A stretch of 46,698 nucleotides of DNA, from NCBI GenBank assembly GCA_002344825.1, contig DDUN01000020.1, positions 1 through 46,698 on the forward strand, written 5' to 3'. Shown piece by piece: positions 25,353 to 33,096 of the stretch. Position 1 is the stretch's first letter; every line of letters begins with the position of its first letter. The stretch is from Candidatus Multiplicimicrobium inquinatum (lineage in GTDB: Bacteria > Omnitrophota > Omnitrophia > Omnitrophales > Aquincolibacteriaceae). A program made the position numbers and the translations under genes. The notes under the pieces were generated by a model. It was not told where the DNA came from. It worked only from the letters and a program-made list of their open reading frames with translations, and ran no database searches.

Positions 25353-26600
25353 TTAATCCTTCTCCGGTTGAGCCAAAGGCTCAGAGGAAGAATGAGACGG
25401 CTTTTCCGCTTCCGGCTTTACAGCTTCCGCTTTTTCCTCAGCGGGGATTTCTTCGGCCGATTTTTCGGCTTCCGCTTGGGCCTTTTCAGCTTTTAAGCCT
25501 TCTGCCGCCTGCAAAATCTGCTTCGCGGTTTCCGCGGTCAAACCCGGAATATGAGCGAGCTCTTCGGGCGATGATTTCAAAACATCTTTTATAGATAAAA
25601 TTCCGCCGGCTTTCAGCGCGTCAATCAGTGCCGGATCAACGCCTTTCAGCTGATCCAATGCCGCGCGCTGACCTTCGCTGCGCACGTCAATCGTCCAACC
25701 CACAAGTTTGGAAGCCAAACGTACATTTTGTCCGCGCTTTCCAATCGCAAGCGAGAGCTGATCGTCTTTAACGAGAAGATCCGCTATTTTTCTGGCGGGA
25801 TCCATTTTCATGGTCAAAATTTCAGCGGGAGACATCGCGCTTTTAATGAACTCTTCGATGTTTTCGGAGTAAGGCACAATATCAATTTTCTCGCCTTCAA
25901 GTTCGCGCACAATGTTTTTAACACGCTGTCCGCGGACACCCACGCATGACCCCACACAATCAATTTTGGGATCGGAGGAAACCACGGCGACTTTACTGCG
26001 GGAACCTGCTTCGCGCGCCACGCCCTTAATCAAAACAAGCTTGTCGGCAATTTCCGGCACTTCCAATTCGAAAAGTTTTTTGACAAATTCCGGATGACTG
26101 CGCGATAAAATAATTTCCGGACCACGGGCCGTGCGGTTCACTTCCACAACGTACGCGCGAATCACGTTTCCCTGACGATATTGATCAACCGGCGACATTT
26201 CGCGTGCCGGCAAAATACCTTCGGTTTTTCCAAAGTCGACGATAATCGCCCGCTGCTCGACCCGATGCACGGTGCCATTGACAATATCGCCCTGCTTGCC
26301 AGTAAATTCATCAAAAATAGAATCACGCTGTGCTTCACGAATTTTTTGAATGATGACCTGTTTTGCGGTTTGGGCGGCAATACGGCCAAAGTGCGGATCC
26401 TGAAACGGTTTACCGTCGCGCAGCAGCTGAATGCGGAAAGTCGCCGGATCAATCTGAACGTCAAAGTCTTCGCCGTATTCAGGAAATGATTTACGGCAAG
26501 CGGAAATCAGGGCATGACGGATCGCGTCAAAAAGCACTTCGCGTGAAACGCCTTTTTCTTTCTCGATATACTCGAGCGATGATAATAATTCTTGAGACAT
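25353..26600 (-). CDS. nusA: Transcription factor NusA
   Basis: A 415-residue factor that binds RNA polymerase and modulates pausing, termination and antitermination. The order is an N-terminal RNAP-binding domain (1-125), S1 (GDIVNGTVHRVEQ), KH1 (VGVRGQRVKNIVREL), KH2 (IGKRGQNVRLASKL), a helix-hairpin-helix tail (HIPGLTAETAKQIL) and an Ala/Glu-rich end. I chose ATG 26600 for its strong SD (GGGGGGAA). An intrinsic terminator lies 20 nt upstream, between promoter and gene. The usual rimP is missing upstream. The last codons overlap a small hairpin repeat. Confidence 0.97.
   Translation of the reverse strand: MSQELLSSLEYIEKEKGVSREVLFDAIRHALISACRKSFPEYGEDFDVQIDPATFRIQLLRDGKPFQDPHFGRIAAQTAKQVIIQKIREAQRDSIFDEFTGKQGDIVNGTVHRVEQRAIIVDFGKTEGILPAREMSPVDQYRQGNVIRAYVVEVNRTARGPEIILSRSHPEFVKKLFELEVPEIADKLVLIKGVAREAGSRSKVAVVSSDPKIDCVGSCVGVRGQRVKNIVRELEGEKIDIVPYSENIEEFIKSAMSPAEILTMKMDPARKIADLLVKDDQLSLAIGKRGQNVRLASKLVGWTIDVRSEGQRAALDQLKGVDPALIDALKAGGILSIKDVLKSSPEELAHIPGLTAETAKQILQAAEGLKAEKAQAEAEKSAEEIPAEEKAEAVKPEAEKPSHSSSEPLAQPEKD
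25364..25387 (-). repeat. GCTCT/AACCGC-type hairpin within the 3' end of nusA
   Basis: Minus strand: CCTCT, stem GAGCC/GGCTC, AACCGG. The closing bases are CC/GG rather than GC/GC, again complementary. It lies in the nusA coding region, encoding SEPLAQPEKD, right before infB. Confidence 0.4.
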
Positions 26601-26620
26601 ACATTCCCCCCGGAAACACG

Positions 26621-26648
26621 AAAAAAAAAAGTGGGTCAAAACCCACTT
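26621..26648 (-). terminator. Intrinsic terminator in the nusA leader (attenuator candidate)
   Basis: Minus strand: AAGTGGGT, loop TTTG, ACCCACTT and in total a run of ten T from 26630 to 26621. It lies downstream of the nusA promoter and 20 nt before the nusA start codon, so it would act on the operon's own transcripts. Confidence 0.8.
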
Positions 26649-26714
26649 CTCTCTAATCTCTATCCTAAAAAGTTAAATAATACCGGCACCGGCAAAGGTG
26701 CTAAAAACGAGCCT

Positions 26715-26742
26715 ATTATAGGGATTTCTCACTAAAAGTCAA
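26715..26742 (-). promoter_or_regulatory. Promoter of the nusA operon
   Basis: TTGACT (26737-26742), 16 bp, perfect TATAAT (26715-26720) on the minus strand. The start point is near 26708, giving a leader of about 107 nt that includes a GC-rich CCGGTGCCGG segment and then the terminator. Confidence 0.7.
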
Positions 26743-26810
26743 AGAATGGCTCCATCAGCCTTAAGCCATAAACTGGAAGTCTTTTGAAGCCAATGAGTTA
26801 TAGGAAAAAG

Positions 26811-26839
26811 TTGCTCAAGGGAGAAGAGTCGATTAGAAT
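26811..26839 (+). promoter_or_regulatory. Promoter of tRNA-Gly
   Basis: TTGCTC (26811-26816), 17 bp, TAGAAT (26834-26839) on the plus strand, ending 14 bp before the tRNA. Confidence 0.45.
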
Positions 26840-26853
26840 ACCGCTCTTCTTGC

Positions 26854-26927
26854 GCGGGTATTGCTTAATGGTAAAGCGCTAGCCTTCCAAGCTAGTTATG
26901 AGGGTTCGATTCCCTCTACCCGCTCCA
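26854..26927 (+). tRNA. tRNA-Gly (anticodon TCC)
   Basis: 74 nt including an encoded CCA. Acceptor stem GCGGGTA/TACCCGC, D-arm with TTAATGGTAAA, anticodon loop CTTCCAA giving TCC, and T-arm GAGGG TTCGATT CCCTC are all intact. A copy of its last part recurs at 27212-27236. Confidence 0.96.
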
Positions 26928-26930
26928 GTC

Positions 26931-27050
26931 CATTTTCTGAAAAAAGCCGTCTGCTGCGTTATCACCTTCGCTCCCTTGTGCGGCGTAATTATCATTACAC
27001 CTCCGCGGTCGCTCGGCGATGCCTTGCATTCAGGCTCTTTTGAGAAAATG
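26931..27050 (+). repeat. Long bipartite palindromic repeat, copy C
   Basis: Starts 4 nt after the tRNA-Gly CCA. Core GTCTGCTGCGTT, CTTGTGCGGCGTAA with an inner hairpin variant GTAA/TTAC, CCTCCGCGG, GCCTTG. The outer arms (CATTTTCT.. and ..GAAAATG) pair in 16 of 18 positions and are unlike other copies. Confidence 0.85.
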
Positions 27051-27153
27051 TAAAAAATTTATGGAATCGAACGGGAGCGACGACAAATTTATAATGCTGA
27101 CGAATTTTAAAAACTGACTGAATGTCAGATTTTGAAATGAGGAGATCTTTATG

Positions 27154-27236
27154 AGGAGCGGGTGCCGACCCGAAGTGAATGCGGCAACTTGCCGACAAGA
27201 ACGCAGGGCGGTCGATTCCCTCTACCCGCTCCAGTC
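27154..27236 (+). pseudogene. Partial or remodelled tRNA-Gly-like segment
   Basis: The 25 nt at 27212-27236 are identical to 26906-26930, covering the T-arm 3' side, acceptor strand, CCA and 3 more bases. Upstream, GGAGCGGGT pairs with ACCCGCTCC to form an acceptor-like 9-bp stem, but the D-arm and anticodon arm are replaced by unrelated sequence with a CGGCA/TGCCG hairpin. It reads either as a decayed tRNA duplicate or as an attachment-site duplication. Confidence 0.5.
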
Positions 27237-27277
27237 ATTTAAGCAGGGCACCTGTTGCGTTACTTTAGTTCCTGCTC

Positions 27278-28069
27278 CTAATGCGAAGAACCTGTTCTGA
27301 TTTCGTAGATTTTTCGGGCAATCAAAAGCACGAGTCTTGTCGGCGCAAAGCGGTTTGAAAACGCGACCACCGAGTTTAAGAAACCATGAATACTTGCCGG
27401 ACGAGATGTATTTAGAAATTGATCGATTCCAAAATTAACCAAGTCTTCGGTCGTGGCCCTGAGAAAAACTTTCTTTTGATGAATGCCTGCTGTGTCATGA
27501 AATTCGGATTCTGTGTTCCCCGGGCAAAGACAAAAAATACGGACATCCCGGTTTTCGGCCCAAAGCGCTTTGGAAAAATTTTTCACGAAAGACTTAGTGG
27601 CGGCATAAAGCCCAAGATAAGGAATCGGCTGAAATGCCGCTGTCGAAGCAATTTGAATAATGCCTCCTCGGCGAACCTTGATTTCCGGCAAAAAAAGCCG
27701 CGTCAACGAAACAAGCGCGGTCATATTCACCTGCATCATGGCCTGAATTTGATCCATCGGCATCGTATCAAACGCGCCGAAAGCGCCGAAGCCGGCATTG
27801 TTAATCAAGCAGTCGATCTGATAATCTTTGGATCTCACCCATTCATAAACATGCCATGGCGCATCGGGACGGCTCAGGTCGGATTTAAAATAATCAACAC
27901 TCACACCGTAACGGGCGCGCAAATCCGCGGCCAGTTTTTCTAAATTAAGTTCACGGCGGGCAACCAATAGAAGGTTTGCTTTTTGCGCGGCCAGCTTTTC
28001 AGCGAATACTTTGCCGATTCCGGCGGAGGCACCGGTAATGAGAACTGTTTTACCTTCAAACGATTTCAT
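27278..28069 (-). CDS. Short-chain dehydrogenase/reductase
   Basis: A 263-residue classical SDR. The NAD(P)-binding TGASAGIG motif is at residues 13-20, with RR at 38-39 suggesting NADPH preference. NNAG, the catalytic Ser (IASTAAF) and YAATK (Tyr and Lys) follow in order. The substrate is unknown; the family includes ketoreductases and acyl-reductases. Its ATG overlaps the recR stop (ATGA), so it is translated with recR, an unusual partner. Confidence 0.9.
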   Translation of the reverse strand: MKSFEGKTVLITGASAGIGKVFAEKLAAQKANLLLVARRELNLEKLAADLRARYGVSVDYFKSDLSRPDAPWHVYEWVRSKDYQIDCLINNAGFGAFGAFDTMPMDQIQAMMQVNMTALVSLTRLFLPEIKVRRGGIIQIASTAAFQPIPYLGLYAATKSFVKNFSKALWAENRDVRIFCLCPGNTESEFHDTAGIHQKKVFLRATTEDLVNFGIDQFLNTSRPASIHGFLNSVVAFSNRFAPTRLVLLIARKIYEIRTGSSH

Positions 28070-28665
28070 GCCGTAACTCGACTCTCCAAGGCGCGCGAAA
28101 GAGTCGCCGCATCCGTATATTCCAAATGATTGCCGACCGGAACGCCCCGTGCGATACGCGTGGTTTTAATCGAAAAAGGTTTCAGTAATTTATTGATATA
28201 AAAAGCGGTGGTGTCGCCTTCCGTGTTGGGATTGGTCGCTAAAATAATTTCCCGTATTTTTCCTTTTTTAACACGCTCCAAAAGCCCCGCAAGCTGAATT
28301 TCCTCGGGGCCGATTCCATCCAACGCGGAAATCGCGCCTAAAAGAACATGGTATTTGCCGGAATAAGTTCCGGTCTTTTCAATCGCAATTAAATCCTTGG
28401 GGTCTTCAACAACACAAATCAATCCGTCATCACGGCTTGGATCGGCGCAAATAGAACACGCTTCCCCTTCGCTGTAGTGGTTGCATGTTTTGCAAAACTG
28501 GGTTTTATCGTGCAATTCCAAAACAAGCTGAGCCAGCCTAAGGCTATCGCCTTTAGAGCCTTTCAGCAAATGCATGGCAATCCGTTCGGCAGATCGGCGG
28601 CCTAATCCGGGCAACTCCGCAATGGCTTCGATCAAATGGCCCAGCGTTTCGTGATAAGCCTTCAC
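28066..28665 (-). CDS. recR: Recombination mediator RecR
   Basis: A 199-residue protein that, with RecO/RecF, loads RecA at single-strand gaps. It has the N-terminal HhH (ELPGLGRRSAERIA), a four-Cys zinc site (CKTCNHYSEGEACSIC), a Toprim domain (ICVVEDPKDLIAIE) and a C-terminal Walker-B-like region. I chose GTG 28665: AGGGGGG lies 5 nt upstream and it gives the standard length. The longer TTG frame would start inside the repeat. dnaX lies upstream, but the usual ybaB between them is missing. Confidence 0.95.
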   Translation of the reverse strand: MKAYHETLGHLIEAIAELPGLGRRSAERIAMHLLKGSKGDSLRLAQLVLELHDKTQFCKTCNHYSEGEACSICADPSRDDGLICVVEDPKDLIAIEKTGTYSGKYHVLLGAISALDGIGPEEIQLAGLLERVKKGKIREIILATNPNTEGDTTAFYINKLLKPFSIKTTRIARGVPVGNHLEYTDAATLSRALESRVTA

Positions 28666-28677
28666 CACTGCCCCCCT

Positions 28678-28779
28678 AAAGAACCATCTGCGACGTTGCA
28701 AGCTGCACGCCCTTGTGCGGCGTAGTTTCTAGCTACGCCTCCGCGGTTGTTTGCTTGCGCCTTGCAGCTAATTCTTTTT
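28678..28779 (+). repeat. Long bipartite palindromic repeat, copy D
   Basis: Lies between dnaX and recR. Core CTGCGACGTTGC, CTTGTGCGGCGTAG/CTACGCCTCCGCGG, GCGCCTTGC. Outer arms AAAGAA..CTGC and GCAG..TTCTTT pair. It runs opposite to the flanking minus-strand genes and its end abuts the recR SD. Confidence 0.8.
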
Positions 28780-28809
28780 GAGTGCATTGGAATTTTTTTT
28801 TGCAAAGGA

Positions 28810-30513
28810 TTACTCCGCCCGGACAATTTTTGCGCCGTCAAAAACATCCAACGCCTGGGTGATAATATCGGGCAATTCTCTTTTTTCGGCTTCTGTCGGC
28901 TGAGCCGGCGCCGGCTTCGGAGCGGGGCGTTCCGAAGCGGTCTGCTGCGTTACCACAAAACGGACACGCGCCTTACTTCCCAAACACTCCGTAAAACATT
29001 CCTCGACAAGTTTTTTATTATTTTCCTTTTCAAGGCTTTCTTTATGAAAACGGAATTCTTCAGGAAGCCCGAGCACAATCACAGAATCTTCCACTTCAAG
29101 CGGCTCAGCCTCAGAAAGAAAAATGCCGGTCGACATACGTTTTGATTTCACGACTTCAATCACACGCGGCCACGCTGCTTCAATTTGATTAATCGAAAAT
29201 GCCGAGTTTCCGCTTTTTTCCTGAGACGGCGCCGGACTTGGCACAGCGGCAGGTAAAGGTTCGGAAACCGGCGCGGAAACAGCACGCAACGGTTGTGACT
29301 TCGGCGCTGGCTGAGGCGCCGGAGCCGGAACAATCACAGGCTGCACGGAACGCTGCTGCGGCACATCCGCGGCAATATCATCGATAAAGCGCATACCGTC
29401 CGCGTAAATTAACTTAAGAAAAGCGGCTTCAACCATAAACCGCGGCGATGTCACGGGGCGGCGCAAATCCGCCTGCAAGTTTTGAAAGAGCGTGATTCCC
29501 AAAAGAAGTTCGGCTTCATTAAATGACTTTTTGTGTCTCTGCAAAATCTCAAGCATTTGCGGGCCGGCCTCGATTAAGCCCTGAGTTTCTTTGACATGCT
29601 GCAAAACAAGCAAATGCCTTAAAATCTCAAAAAAACCGCGGGACAATTGCAAAAGATCGCCGCCGCTTTCATAAAAGTTCTGAATCACATTTAAAATATC
29701 CTGCCCGCTGCGGTTCTTTACAGCCTCAAGCAAAGTCTCATTCACGCTGTCGGAAGCCAGTCCAAGCAAAGTCAGCACCGATTCCTCTTTGATTTCTCCG
29801 TCAGAAAAACTTGCCACCTGATCCAGCAAGCTTTCGGCGTCACGCAAAGCACCATCACTGGCGCGCGCGATTAAATACAACGCGTCTTTCTCGCATTTTA
29901 CTTTTTCAGCCTTCGCGATATCAGCCAACTTTTCAACAATCTCATCCACAGTCAGGCGGCGGAAATGAAAGCGCTGACAGCGGGATAAAATCGTAAGAGG
30001 GACTTTATGAATTTCGGTCGTGGCAAAAATAAATTTTACATGCGAAGGCGGCTCTTCCAGAGTTTTGAGCAAAGCGTTAAACGCTTCGGTGGTAAGCATG
30101 TGAACTTCATCAATGATATAAATTTTATAAGATCCGGAAGCGGGTTTAAACTTGACCGTTTCGCGTAAGGAGCGGATTTCTTCGATACCGCGGTTGGAAG
30201 CGCCGTCGATTTCCAAAACATCCATCGACCGGCCCTCTTCGATTTCACGCGCGGCCGCGTCTTTTTGATTAAAGTCGGGATTTGCGCCGCCGGTGGCATT
30301 CAATGCTTTTGCCAGAATGCGCGCCACAGAAGTTTTGCCAACGCCGCGGGAACCGGAAAAAATAAAACTTTGGGGAATACGCCCTGAAGCAATTGCGTTT
30401 TTAAGTGTGGTCAAAGTGGATTGCTGCCCAACCACCTCATCAAAAGTTTGCGGGCGGTATTTGCGCGCAAAAACCAAATATCCGGATTGCTTGGGGGTTT
30501 CTTTAGATGCCAT
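28810..30513 (-). CDS. dnaX: DNA polymerase III subunit tau/gamma, zinc site lost
   Basis: A 567-residue clamp-loader ATPase. Walker A is GSRGVGKTS, Walker B IIDEVHML, and sensor 1 IFATTEIHKVP, followed by domain III and a Pro/Ala-rich linker (about 385-440) before a C-terminal domain. The usual four-Cys zinc module between Walker A and EGRSxDVLEIDGAS is replaced by a segment without any Cys (NATGGANPDFNQKDAAA). I chose ATG 30513: the extended -10 TGTTATAAT ends 7 nt upstream and there is no SD, suggesting a leaderless message. Confidence 0.95.
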   Translation of the reverse strand: MASKETPKQSGYLVFARKYRPQTFDEVVGQQSTLTTLKNAIASGRIPQSFIFSGSRGVGKTSVARILAKALNATGGANPDFNQKDAAAREIEEGRSMDVLEIDGASNRGIEEIRSLRETVKFKPASGSYKIYIIDEVHMLTTEAFNALLKTLEEPPSHVKFIFATTEIHKVPLTILSRCQRFHFRRLTVDEIVEKLADIAKAEKVKCEKDALYLIARASDGALRDAESLLDQVASFSDGEIKEESVLTLLGLASDSVNETLLEAVKNRSGQDILNVIQNFYESGGDLLQLSRGFFEILRHLLVLQHVKETQGLIEAGPQMLEILQRHKKSFNEAELLLGITLFQNLQADLRRPVTSPRFMVEAAFLKLIYADGMRFIDDIAADVPQQRSVQPVIVPAPAPQPAPKSQPLRAVSAPVSEPLPAAVPSPAPSQEKSGNSAFSINQIEAAWPRVIEVVKSKRMSTGIFLSEAEPLEVEDSVIVLGLPEEFRFHKESLEKENNKKLVEECFTECLGSKARVRFVVTQQTASERPAPKPAPAQPTEAEKRELPDIITQALDVFDGAKIVRAE

Positions 30514-30520
30514 GGCGGGC

Positions 30521-30526
30521 ATTATA
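30521..30526 (-). promoter_or_regulatory. -10 box directly before dnaX
   Basis: TATAAT with a TGn extension on the minus strand, 7 nt from ATG 30513. No matching -35 is clear. Confidence 0.5.
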
Positions 30527-30539
30527 ACAGACGACATAC

Positions 30540-30563
30540 CGAAGACTAAAGACCGAAGACAAA
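30540..30563 (+). repeat. Short heptamer-type repeat (GACNAAA)
   Basis: Three units of a 7-nt motif (GACTAAA, GACCGAA, GACAAAC) upstream of dnaX. The same motif is inserted in frame within pabB at 42541-42577. Confidence 0.5.
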
Positions 30564-30615
30564 CTAGTTTTTACGCGAAATCTGGATCAAAAACAGCTCG
30601 CGGGAACGCAAGAGA

Positions 30616-32250
30616 TCAAAAAATCGCACTCTGCCGAGGGCGTCCCATCTTCCAAATCTCAACCCCTTCTAAAAGCTTAAAAACCGGCGGCCTGTAAAGC
30701 TCGGAGTAAATTTTTTGTAATCTCCCGCTAAAACCTGCCCGTTGAATGTGAAACATCAGCTTATTAAAAAACCGGTCCACGGCCGGCCGACGATACCCAC
30801 TGCGCCGCTGAATAACATAATCAACATGTTCCAGCTCACTTAACGAGCGCTCCAAGGAAATGAGCCGCATCGGATAACCTTGCCGGATGGATATTTCCGC
30901 GAACGGAGAAACTGAATAAATTTGAATATCTCCCCGCCCGAAAATATCTTTCATGAAAATGGCTGTTGCGCCCACAAGCTCTTGTTCCACTTCCAAACTT
31001 AAAACAACCGCATTTTTTTCAGCAATAGTTGAAAGCCACTGTAACGCTTGTACCGGCGTCCGCTTATCAGCCACACCATAAGCATAAAGTGAATACTGAG
31101 CTAATTTGTCCGTTGTGGGGACAGCTAATATCAAACAAACCGTAATCAGCCCGGCTTTTTTAAACCATTGTTTTTTTTTGTTATCAGAAGCTGGCGAAAT
31201 ACAAAACTTATTCCAGACAGTAAAAAGCTCAAGAGCCATAAAACCCGCGAAAAGAAACTCTGATACCAACAAATAACGGGGCTCCGCAGCCTCCCATAAA
31301 AGGCAAGGCGCTAAAAATCCACACCCCAAGCTGAAAAAGCCGAATTGCCAACTATCCGTCAGAGAAAATTCCTGTTTCTTAAATAATTTATGAAAATTAC
31401 GCAGACAATAAACTGCTATTGCCGCCAAAAGCAAATAGCGCCATTCGAGCACGGTGGAATAACGCTCTGCGTTCTCTAAAAAAACACTCATGCTCGGTTT
31501 AAAATTGGATGTATATCCGGCAATGGGAGGAGAAAAATATCTCTGCAGAGCAAAAAGCACCAGATTAAAACCAAAAAAAAGGCTCCACTCTTTTTTGGCT
31601 TTACCAAGCCACAAACTTCCGCAAAGCATCAAAGCAGCGAAAGGAAGCAAAAGAATAGAAGTCTCTTTTGTAAAATAAAGCATAAATAAACAGAAGAAAA
31701 TAGCGCTGTGCAAAAAAAATACTCGGCGTCCGGAAGAACGGCTCAATGCAACATAGGCCAACAATGAAAGGAGGCTCAGCCATAACACCTGAAGCACTTC
31801 AAAAGGACCAAAGCGCGTGTAATTCATAAGTGTATTGCCGCTGAGCACCCACAACACGCACGCAATAACAGCGGCCATATTTTTCCCCGTCAGAAACCGC
31901 AAAGCAAAAAATAAGCAGGAAACCGTCAAAGCTAAAATAGAAAAATGCGCGATATTCCACCGCAAAGGATCCATGCGGCATGGAAGATAATACGTAAAAA
32001 AACGAAAAAGCCAGCTGGTCGTGCGGAGCCTTCCATTTTCAGCCTCACCGTGAAACCCGAATGTTCGCCACCATTCTGAAAAATGTGTTCGCATATATTC
32101 GAAATGCCGCAAATCGAAAGCATCATCAATAAGGTTAAAGCTCGGATTAACAAAACGCGTCCAGTACCAAACCATCGGAAGAGTCACGACGAACACCCAA
32201 CACCAAAAAGTGCGGCGGCGCTCGTACTGCTTAAATGTTAAAACTCCCAA
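30616..32250 (-). CDS. Polytopic membrane protein, GT-C glycosyltransferase-like
   Basis: A 544-residue protein with about ten to eleven hydrophobic helices followed by a soluble C-terminal part (about 400-544). An acidic pair in the first outer loop (LIDDAFDLRHF, residues 39-49) is where GT-C transferases that use polyprenyl-phosphate sugars keep their catalytic Asp. I do not recognise a closer family. It starts with TTG 32250, 3 nt after the methyltransferase stop, with GGAG 8 nt upstream. With the GtrB-like enzyme next door it may transfer a lipid-linked sugar to a glycan or protein. Confidence 0.65.
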   Translation of the reverse strand: MGVLTFKQYERRRTFWCWVFVVTLPMVWYWTRFVNPSFNLIDDAFDLRHFEYMRTHFSEWWRTFGFHGEAENGRLRTTSWLFRFFTYYLPCRMDPLRWNIAHFSILALTVSCLFFALRFLTGKNMAAVIACVLWVLSGNTLMNYTRFGPFEVLQVLWLSLLSLLAYVALSRSSGRRVFFLHSAIFFCLFMLYFTKETSILLLPFAALMLCGSLWLGKAKKEWSLFFGFNLVLFALQRYFSPPIAGYTSNFKPSMSVFLENAERYSTVLEWRYLLLAAIAVYCLRNFHKLFKKQEFSLTDSWQFGFFSLGCGFLAPCLLWEAAEPRYLLVSEFLFAGFMALELFTVWNKFCISPASDNKKKQWFKKAGLITVCLILAVPTTDKLAQYSLYAYGVADKRTPVQALQWLSTIAEKNAVVLSLEVEQELVGATAIFMKDIFGRGDIQIYSVSPFAEISIRQGYPMRLISLERSLSELEHVDYVIQRRSGYRRPAVDRFFNKLMFHIQRAGFSGRLQKIYSELYRPPVFKLLEGVEIWKMGRPRQSAIF

Positions 32251-32253
32251 AAA

Positions 32254-32985
32254 TCAGTCTCCTTGTTTAGGTTTGGTCGCGACAATCACAACATTCCAGC
32301 AAAGAGGTTTTAAAAAAGGCAAGAAAACCAATAAAAAACGGTCCAGTTTTTCAAGCGGTCTGTAAAGCCATGCCCATTGATCCCCCTCTTCCACAACTTT
32401 CTTCCAAAACCGCTCCTGATTGGGGTTTCTTCTTTGAAACACATACATCGCGATAAAAACAAATAATGTCGTCAACCAAAACCAGCGGGTCTTAACCTCG
32501 CTAAAATATTTTTCAAAACAAGCGATATCAGCCAACTTCAAAGGATGTTCATCCGGCGTGCGCACTTGCGAAGCCATGCGGCGATAAACATTAATGACGG
32601 GATTGTAAGCGACGGGATCCCAGCTAATAAACATTCCCTCCGGCTTTAAATGCGGAAGAAGCTTTTGAAGCGTAGAATCAATGTCCACATGATGCAGTAA
32701 ATTACCGCAATAAATGACATCAAAACGGGCCGCAGAATCGAATTTTAAATTTTCAGCAGCAGACAAATGCGTTTTGACCGTAACAGAATATTTTTCCGCA
32801 AGCCGGCGCGTTGCCGCCAACATTTTTTCAGAAAGATCCGCCGCAGTAACCGAGGCTCCCTCTAAAGCAAAATAAACGCTCGCTTCACCAAGGCCGCATC
32901 CCAAATCCAGCAGCTCTTTTCCTTTGAGCTCTCCAAGCACCGATCTTAAATAACGCATTTCAGGAGCCGTAATCGACTCATTCAT
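32254..32985 (-). CDS. Class I SAM-dependent methyltransferase, N-terminus probably frameshifted
   Basis: A 243-residue frame from its first ATG. The SAM-binding motif I is LLDLGCGLGEASVYF (residues 19-33), followed by DLSEKML and FDVIYCGNLLHHV. The C-terminal third has a hydrophobic helix (LTTLFVFIAMYVF). Codons upstream of the ATG still read as a family N-terminus (ERFHDGWAEETDIQSIDV), yet no start codon exists in that frame before the stop of the glycosyltransferase. A frame change at the A9 run (33065-33073) would join it to ATG 33119. The role is likely modification of a lipid or sugar made by the neighbours. Confidence 0.8.
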   Translation of the reverse strand: MNESITAPEMRYLRSVLGELKGKELLDLGCGLGEASVYFALEGASVTAADLSEKMLAATRRLAEKYSVTVKTHLSAAENLKFDSAARFDVIYCGNLLHHVDIDSTLQKLLPHLKPEGMFISWDPVAYNPVINVYRRMASQVRTPDEHPLKLADIACFEKYFSEVKTRWFWLTTLFVFIAMYVFQRRNPNQERFWKKVVEEGDQWAWLYRPLEKLDRFLLVFLPFLKPLCWNVVIVATKPKQGD

Positions 32986-33064
32986 CTGCCGAACATCTAT
33001 AGATTGAATATCGGTTTCCTCCGCCCAGCCATCATGAAACCGTTCTTCAAGATGGAGACGCGAA

Positions 33065-33073
33065 TTTTTTTTT
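33065..33073 (-). other. A9 homopolymer at a predicted frameshift
   Basis: Nine A on the minus strand. One added (or two removed) A would fuse the frame beginning at ATG 33119 (MSSAKSTNPASGEP) to the methyltransferase N-terminal region. Either a sequencing or assembly error, a recent mutation, or slippage at the run. Confidence 0.55.
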
Positions 33074-33096
33074 CTTGGGGCTCGCCGGAAGCGGGA

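Larger units (their letters stand above)
26928..27277. other. 350-bp stretch without a protein gene
   Basis: Between tRNA-Gly and the end of the SDR gene. It contains palindromic repeat copy C (26931-27050), about 100 bp of AT-rich sequence with no gene I can support, and a partial tRNA-like segment ending in the duplicated tRNA 3' end. Short open frames here look spurious. Confidence 0.55.
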
